From Ctena decussata (taxonomy: Eukaryota; Mollusca; Bivalvia; Lucinida; Lucinidae): a stretch of 64,000 bases of DNA. Positions 24,401-33,158 of the stretch are shown here, one piece after another; position 1 is the stretch's first letter; each line of letters starts with the position of its first letter. The stretch lies in the NCBI GenBank assembly GCA_963989385.1, contig OZ022501.1:99470502-99534501 (forward strand), written 5' to 3'. Made by a program: the position numbers and the translations under genes. The notes beneath the pieces were generated by a model. The model saw only the letters and a list, made by a program, of their open reading frames with translations. It was not told the DNA's origin and made no database searches.

Positions 24401-27400
24401 CTGGTGTTACAATACGGAACGGAATACCGGTAACTTGATAATAATTATTTGTCTGAGAAAATCTGAAGTCTGTTGAAATAATTTCAGTATGCTATTTCAT
24501 TGAAAAATTGATGGATCATGGCAAACAGTTTATAACAATGACGTCATATATCTGTTACCATAGTAACTAGGAGTTCAAAATCATGCCAGAGTGACGTCAT
24601 CTAGACGTCATTCTGCCAAGAGTTTGTAATTCCGCAATAGCAAGTATCATTTGTATGGGAGTATGGCAAACAGTGTTTACTCTCCATCAATTTTTCAATG
24701 GCATTACATACTGAAATTCTTAAAACAGAAACTTCAGATTTTCTCAAACAAATAGAAACGTCACTGAAACAGGCGTTAGAAGGCGTGTAACGGCCATTAA
24801 ATATCTCACCGTGGCCAATCATTGTGCAGATTATATAATTTCTATTTCTGGTCCTTTGGAATCATTGATTTCATTTCAACAAATTTTAAAAGAGATTAGC
24901 TGCTGGTAGGGACATGGTTGCAATTGATTTGATTGATTGATTGAGTTGATGCTTAACGTCCACGGTAAACAGCTATGGGCATGTCGGGACGGTCAGTTAA
25001 CCTAATCACACTATTCCTGGGCAGGCTTAGACCTCCTACGCGGTTAACAAGTACTAAGTGCACATACTTTCGCCAGAAACTGACAACTGTCCTTCTTGAA
25101 TCAGCGGAGGGAGAAACGAAAGTATGTGGCCAGACCGGGTTTCGAACCCAGGACCTCTGACTAATAAGTCAGGTGCCCTACCGATTGCACTACGCGGCCC
25201 GGCGGCTGCCACTGAACCGAGTATGTTATTTTCATTTATTCCTTTTATGTATCCCTTGCTTTCAAAGGATTGACTTTAAGAACATTTTGGTTTAAACATT
25301 TCTGTTCTGGTGTTGATGTGTAGTATGTAAAAATGTTCAGTCCCTCAAGCGTAGAACCGGCTGGACCTGTGCATTTTCAAGCCTCATGTACACTATGCTA
25401 TGGTGAGGATTGTATGGAACAGGCAAGCACTGTACACCAAAGATAGTACAAAAGGAAATATTGATGCTTTGGAATCACACACATACACACGTACGCACGC
25501 ATGCATGCACACACAAGTCTGGAGAAACAATGTAAATTTACTATGCCTCATAAGAGAAAAAAATAGCCTGACCGTGGCGGCACTCAAATTTACAACCAAA
25601 TTTGAAGCAATAGAATGGGCTACATGGTGCATACAATGGAAAGGCTGGTCTTTTGATGACCGACAAATATTTTGTCATCCATTTATGCACCAAAATTAAG
25701 TTTGAAGCATTTTTTTATCTTGCTGTTCAATATATGCGCAATAACGTATCATAACAACTACTCATTTTGTGGTTTGCGTTGTCAGAAAAAATCAGGCGCT
25801 TTAAATCTATTGTAGGAGCAAATCCGGGACTTGTAGGAAAAAATCCGGGACCTATGAAAAATGAAAATGAGCTTACAGAACTATTCATATTATTGTAAAG
25901 TGTCAAAAAATAATGAGACCTTTTTCCCAACACCGATTTATGATTAAAACTAACGTTACCCTATGGTAAACTTCGCAGACATAGACATAGAGGACAGTTC
26001 TTCAAGATGTACCCTAAACGAAAATTTCCAAGTATCTTTTATCTGTTGACCACGTTAAACATGTGTATTTTATCTAATTTGCCTAATCTCTACCAAGAAT
26101 AAGCATAGGATTTGTAAATAAATGTTTTAACCGACTAAACTCGCCATTTTGTCGCACCAGTTTTCTGTTATACGTCACGGAGAAAAAATCATTGACGATA
26201 TGGAAAAAATCCGGGACCGTTGTCAGAAAAAATCGTTGACGATTGTCAGAAAAAATCATCGCCCACCGGGACTAAGCAACCACCCAGTGATTTTGGCCTT
26301 TTGGAATAGGTTTTGATTAACAGAGGTGGCCTTTAAGACAGGTTTAACTCTACTTTGTTGTGTCGCTGCTTGGTAGATGTCACTGTAGATTAAATAATCA
26401 ATGAGTCAAAATTCTGTGGATACAATATCTGGAAAAAAAAGTAGCCCAAAGGGCAACAATTGCTCACCTGAGAGACATTGTAAACCTATAGGGATATTTA
26501 AGATGCTCAAGGGCAGCTAACTCCACAGTCAGTGGTCCAATCAGGCTGAAAATTAAACTCATCCAAAACATTATGTATGCCCTCATTTAATATATGCAAG
26601 TTTAAAAAGTATCCGATCAAGAGCACAATAGACAGAGCTGTCAAGGGCAGCTAACTTCGTAGTGGTTGGCCTGATCTGGCCAAAATTTGAACTTATTTAA
26701 GATATTATGCATTTCCTCATTACCTGCAAGTTTGAAAAGGATCGGATCAGTAGAAACCAAGAAAAAGTGGCGACATTGATTTTTTGGATGCTCAGGGCAG
26801 GTACTCCATAGTCAGTGGTGGGATCTAGCCGAAATGCTAACTAATCCAAGCTTTAATGCATATCCTCTTGACCTGCAAGTATGAAGAGGATCCGATGAAA
26901 AATGACAAAGTTTTTCTAAAAATAGCCACAGTGACCTTGACCTTGGGCGCAGCACCCTGGAAGTCAAACTTGTTTGAGATATTGTCATGCCCTACATTTG
27001 TGTGAAGTTGATTTAAAATCCGTTATGAAATGTAGGCGCTAGAGCGATGACCAAGTTTTTACTAAAAATAGCCACAGTGACCTTGACCTTGGGTGCAGCA
27101 CCCTGAAAGTCAAACTTGCTCGAGATATTGTCATGCCCTACATTTGTGTGAAGTTATTTAAAAATCTGCTGAGAAATGTAGGTGCTAGAGCGCTGACAAA
27201 GTTTTTCTAAAAATAGCCACAGTGACCTTGACCTTGGGCGCAGCATCCTGAAAGTCGAACTTGCTCGAGATATTGTCATGCCCTACATTTGTGTGAATTT
27301 ATTTTAAAATCTGCTGAGAAATGTAGGTGCTAGAGCGCTGACAAAGTTTTTCTAAAAATAGCCACAGTGACCTTGACCTTGGGCGCAGCATCCTGAAAGT

Positions 27401-30400
27401 CGAACTTGCTCGAGATATTGTCATGCCCTACATTTGTGTGAAGTTATTTTAAAATCTGCTGAGAAATGTAGGTACTAGAGCGCTGACAAAGTTTTTCTAA
27501 AAATAGCCACAGTGACCTTGACCTTGGGCGCAGCATCCTGAAAGTCGAACTTGCTCGAGATATCGTCATGCCCTACATTTGTGTGAAGTTATTTTAAAAT
27601 CCGTTGAGAAATGTAGGCAATAGAGCGATGACAAAGTTTTTCTAAAAATATGTGATGACGTTGTTTTCTCCATTATAAGACTATGGGATTTTTTTCAAAC
27701 GCTCAAGGGCAGCTAACTCCGTAGTCTGTGCTCGAATCCGGCCAAATTTCGAACTCATCCAAGCTCTTATGTATGTCATCATTACCTGCATGTATGATAA
27801 TGATCTAAGCAAAAACAGTTGAGAAAACGTGATGACTTCATTTTCCCCATTATAACCCTATGGGATTTTTTTCAAACGCTCAAGGGCAGCTAACTCCGTA
27901 GTCTGTGCTCGAATCCGGCCAAATTTCGAACTCATCCAAGCTCTTGTGTATGTCATCATTACCTGCAAGTATGATAAGGATCTAATCAAAAACAGTCGAG
28001 AAAACGTGATGACGCCATTTTCCCCATTATAACCCTATGGGGGCTATCTGTTGCCATGGAAACCAGAGTTCTGAGCTGATCGGCACCAAAACCTAATGCA
28101 GCCTTTCCCCCACCCACCCAAATGATGCTTCAGATAAAATTTGATTGCGATCGGCATACTGGTCTTTGAGATATTTATGTTTGAAAGTGTTGACGCACCC
28201 ACCCACGCACCCACCCACCCACGGACGGACGACGGCTCGACTCCCATCCTATAAGCTCACCTCTGAGCCTTCGGCTCAGGTGAGCTAAAAAAATTAATTG
28301 GTACTTTTATGCAAGAAAAAACAAAATTTAGTTTCTATCTAGCTCTGAAAATGTGAAATGGGTCTGACTATTTCAGTCACTTTTCAATATAGCATATTCA
28401 ACCATTTGAAGGTTTTCTTTATTAGATCATCTGTCGAGCATACAAAGTGCTCAGGTGACCTATTGTCACTTATCACCATCTATCAACAAAATTCTAAAAT
28501 CAACTTACATTCTCATTTTATTAGGGTGTGTGTCTTCCTCACCACCAATTATTATTATTCCTTTTAATTTTACACTCCCTGTAAAACTGAAATGGAAAAA
28601 GAATGGATGTACCAAGTATTTATGTGGCTATAACCAGTGTTTTGCCAACTCTAGAATGACCCAAAATATCAATAAACAGGGTTTGATTATATTTGAGACT
28701 GTCTAAATAAACTCAAAACAATGATTTCAGGCTTTGTTTAATAGAAAGCTTTGATAAAATATTGTTGCTATCTTACATTAAAGTATGCTTACATGTAAGC
28801 CTTCTACAGCTGCTATAATTTACTGTCTCTAACTTAATATCAGATTGTTTTGAGACTATTTAGACAGTCTCAAATATAATTAGACCCTGTTAATATCAGT
28901 ATTATGAAATTCTTCTATGAGATGCATTTCCTCCTTTCAAAACAATTCCAAAATATCTAGATCCATTTTATAAGATGGATCTAGATTTTCAGGATTGTTT
29001 TGGAAGTAAAACAAGAGGGCCAAGAGGCCCTGAATCGCTCACCTGACCAAAAAGGTTAAAGGTCAAACAAAACTCATCATTTAACAAACCTGATAGTTTG
29101 CAATCACTTCCAATTGGTCTTGAAGAAGATTTTTGAATGTTTTTCTATGTATTGCTATGGTTCAAACCCTGGACCCCCTTGGGCCGGGCCATTTTGAACC
29201 CTGTGGCCATTATTGAAAAATTTTGGTAAAGGACCACTAGGCAATGCTACATACTAAATTACAAGCTTCTGAGCCAAGTGTTTCTGAAGAAGAAGATTTT
29301 TTTAATATTTTCTATGTATTTCTATGGTTCAAACCCAGGACCCCCTGGGACGGGGCCATTTTAGACCCTGGGGTCATCATTTGAACAAACTTGGTAAAAG
29401 ACTATTAGGCAAAGCTACATACCAAATTTCAAGCATCTGAGCAAAAAAGTTCTGAAGAAGAAGATTTTTTAAATATTTTCTATATATTTCTATGGTTCAA
29501 ACCTAGGACTCCCTGTCACTGGGCCATTTTGGACCCTGGGGCCACCATTTGAACAAACTTGGTAGAGGACTAACTAGGCAATGCTACATAACAAATTTCA
29601 AGCATCTGTGCCTTGCGGCTCTGAAGAAGATGATTTTTCAATATTTTTCTATGGTTCAAACCTGGGACTCCCTGCCCCGAGAACATTTTGGACCCTGGGT
29701 CCACCATTTGAACAAACTTGGTAGAGGACCACTAGGCAATGTAACATACCAAATTTCAAGCATCTGAGCCAAGCAGTTCTGGAGAAGAAGATTTTTAAGT
29801 ATTTTTTAAGTTTGAACCCAAGACCCCCTGCCCCAGGGCCATTTTGGACCCTGGGGCCACCATATGAACAAACTTGGTAGAGGACCACTAGGCAATGCTA
29901 CATACCAAATTTCAAGCATCTGAGCCAAGCAGTTCTGGAGAAGAAGATTTTTAAGTATTTTTTAGTTTGAACCCAAGACCCCCTGCCCCGGGGCCATTTT
30001 GGACCCTGGGGCCACCATTTGAATAAACTTGGTAGAGGACCACTAGGCAATGCTACATACCAAATTTCAAGCATCTGAGCCAAGCAGTTCTGGAGAAGAA
30101 GATTTTTAAGTATTTTTAGTTTCAAACCCAAGACCCCCTGCCCCAGGGCCATTTTGGACCCTGGTGCCACCATTTGAACAAACTTGGTAGAGGACCACTA
30201 GGCAATGCTTCGTACCAAATATCAAAGCCCTAGGCCTAGCGGTTTCAGAGAAGATGTCATCTAAAGCAAATTGTTGACAACGGACGACGCACGACGGACG
30301 ACGGACACTGGGTGATCACAATAGCTCACCCTAAGCCTTTGGCTCAGGTGAGCTAAAAACTCCTGTCTTTCACCAATGAAATAAGGTAATACTAAATATT

Positions 30401-33119
30401 TTCCTTATTTAGACTTAGACTCAAACTGAGCTGTAAACTCCAGTCTTGCTTTGATCAAAACCTTCCCAAACACACTTAGAAATGCACATGATGGCTCTAG
30501 CGACACTGTAAGAATGAGCAGGCTGGTCAGAGCAGTCTAACCAGACCCCATGGATATATGTGCTGCAAGCCATTTATGTTTGATTGTTTATACATATCTA
30601 AGCCGGGACACTATTGCTCATTAAGGCAAATGAGTGGCTGTAGTGTAGAAGTTAACACTCTGGCCTACCAATCCAGGGGTCGCAAGATCGATCCCCCACT
30701 TCTCCGGTCTTTCGGATGAGACTTTAAACCGAGGTCCCGTCTCCATATGACCTCGTTGTTGCAGGGACGTTAAACCCGAGTTCACTCACCCACTCATTAA
30801 GGCAAACACTGTAGACCCTGATCAGATGCTTTTTAGGAGCAGGCTGATCTGAGTCTGGACTAATTGCTGAGTTGTATCTGTCCCAATACTTAGAACTTTT
30901 ACAATACCTTGGAAAATATAACTTTTCCCTTCTGTGTGGCGTCATAGACATAAGTGAACAGATTTTGATGGTAATTGGAGCCCAAAAACAATTTTATTCA
31001 TTAGAATTACCTAAAATGTTTTAAGGAGAAATAAGAAAAATCACCACATAGCTACCATAAAAATTCTAAGAATTGGGTCACTTATAATGATTATAGTAAT
31101 TGCCCTTAAGGTCAAGAATACGTAAATGGCACATACATAGAATTTTTTAAAATTTTGCACAGGGGTGCATTTTCATGTGTTTTATCGAAATGTGCCATAA
31201 AAAAGATAGGTCACCGAGTTCGTTTAGGCCCTAGATCAGATTGAAAAACGTGAAATTTTGAGGCCGTTTCCATTGACGGCAATGGGAATGCGACGAAAAA
31301 ACTCAGATTTTAAAATTTAAGCCTACACAGCTTGTTTACCGGTACATAGATTTTTTTCAAAAACTGATATTTCATGTCGCAGGATCTGTCGATTAAAATA
31401 AGGTAAGAAAAGACCTTGACTACCGAGTTCGTTTTTCAAGTAGCGCTTGCTAAGCAAGCATAGGTATGTATCAATTTACGCCATTCCGCGACGTCATTTA
31501 TAAGCGACGTTGCAGTCGTTTACTGGCGACGTAATAAGACATGCCAAGAGCGTTATGAGAATACGGAAAGATGAGGACTAATAGGGTTCTCATGATGAAT
31601 GCCTTAAGTTTCGTTCACACCGGCAAAGTTTCTGTGACAAAGTAGGTTTGGAAAAGTAAAATTTGCTCGTGTGAATGAAAAAATATGCCACATTTTCATT
31701 GCCAAATTTATATGATCTCTTTTATGACAAACAAAATTTGTCCGTGTGAACAGAAAATTTGCCATAGAATATGTAACAAAGAAACTAGCTATGGAGATAA
31801 GCACAGAAAACTTTGCTCATAATCAAATTGGTTTGATTTTGAACAAAGTATATTTAACAAAGAAAAGGTGGCATGCTTGGCCGTTCACACGGGCAAAGTT
31901 TATTTGTCCAGGTAACCTTGACGAATAATGTTCGATCGTGTGAACACAGCAGCAAATATTTCCTTGCCAAAGGTTATTTGACAAAGATTCCATGCCACAT
32001 TTTTCTTTAACACATAATTTGCTCCGTGTTGACGCAAAATGTTTGGCAAACTTTCTTTGTTAAAGATTCTGTGAAAAATAAACTTTGGTGGCGTGAACGA
32101 GGCTAAAGTGAAAGAATTTATTTTTCAGACTCTCTTAGACAAATATTAGTAAACAATGCAAGCATACTTCTAACAGTAATATGGTTATTGCAGCCGACAC
32201 GACTGAGCCGCACATAACAAACTGCGTCACCCTAAATCACAAAATGCGCCGTGCCATGATAAAATGGGTTCTTTGGGCATATACGGTCAGCGGAAGCTCA
32301 GATAAGTGTGCCCACCCGCCCAACCTGACCAGAGCCTTTGTTGTCCTCTGGTACAATGATTCCGTGAGGAACAGCGAAGATATTTATTGGACTGTGCGTA
32401 TGCGCAGGCTGATCTATGTGCATGTATCATAATTACTGACGATTCGTGTTCTGTCGGTGTGGTTCATGGTAGTCAGATAAAATTGACCTTTGGACAGTAT
32501 TTCAGTCATATCGAGATGATGGTAAGTTACAAGGTCAGCTTCCAAATCCACCGTCGGTGGGATAGGTAAAGATAAAGACTTCTTGTAGCGTAGTGGCCGT
32601 AGGGGCGGTGTGAGTAAGAGGCCCGCTATATCTTTGGCAACGGCATACAACAAGTGGAAGAAATATTGTATCTTTCTTATTTTGTAATCAAAACAAAATT
32701 TTCGATGTCCAGAAAGGATATGTGATCATATGTGTATTAAAACCACAAAAATCGGCATTATAATAAATATTACATTCCGATCCCATAAAGCTCTAAAATC
32801 AGCTGGCATACATTTATTTGGTTTATTAATTATTTCGGATGCGCAATCCCACCGGCGTCGCGGACGTTCGGTTATGACGCAGACGGTTGCAGGCTCGAAT
32901 CCAGAGTCGGCCAGCTAGCGACTGGAAAAGTATCTTTGTCAAGCTAGCAGTAAATAGGTAGCTTTTTCAAATCAGGAAAGGATAACGCAGCGAAAGGAGA
33001 ATGATGGGCTCCGCCTTTCATATGTGTGTCTGAAAAGTCCTGTGAGCCCTGAAAGCAGGGAGGGAACATGTAACCGGCCAGCCTTAAATTGTTACACACA
33101 TAAAACTCTGTCTGTCTGT

Positions 33120-33158
<39 letters not shown>

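Larger units (their letters stand above)
22076..26289. mobile_element. 4.2-kb element with 70-bp inverted ends and ATTTT duplication
   Basis: The left end CACTGGGTGGTTGCTTAGTC and the inverse at the right continue for 70 bp with two mismatches. The direct sequence ATTTT lies at 22071-22075 and 26290-26294. Each end contains two copies of GATTTTTTCTGACAA, and inside are further GTCCCGGATTTT/AAATCCGGGAC pairs (22360-22400 and 25810-25855). No transposase frame is visible. CAC ends with a 5-bp duplication resemble Transib/RAG-like elements; CACTG ends also occur in the CACTA/Chapaev group, whose duplications are shorter. Superfamily is therefore unresolved. Located in PITHD1 intron 3. Confidence 0.82.
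21956..26350. mobile_element. Small TA-type MITE split by a later 4.2-kb insertion
   Basis: CAGTCTAACATGTCTTAAGC (21956) faces GTCTTAAAGGCCACCTC in inverse near 26323-26350 (GTGGCCTTTAAGACAGGTTTAA). Excising 22076-26289 plus one ATTTT restores a compact element of about 180 bp. This supports the boundaries given for the insertion. Confidence 0.5.

Noticed and set aside
29549..30173. Several similar frames on both strands
   Set aside because: They repeat with the 150-165 bp tandem unit of an element core and have no gene features.
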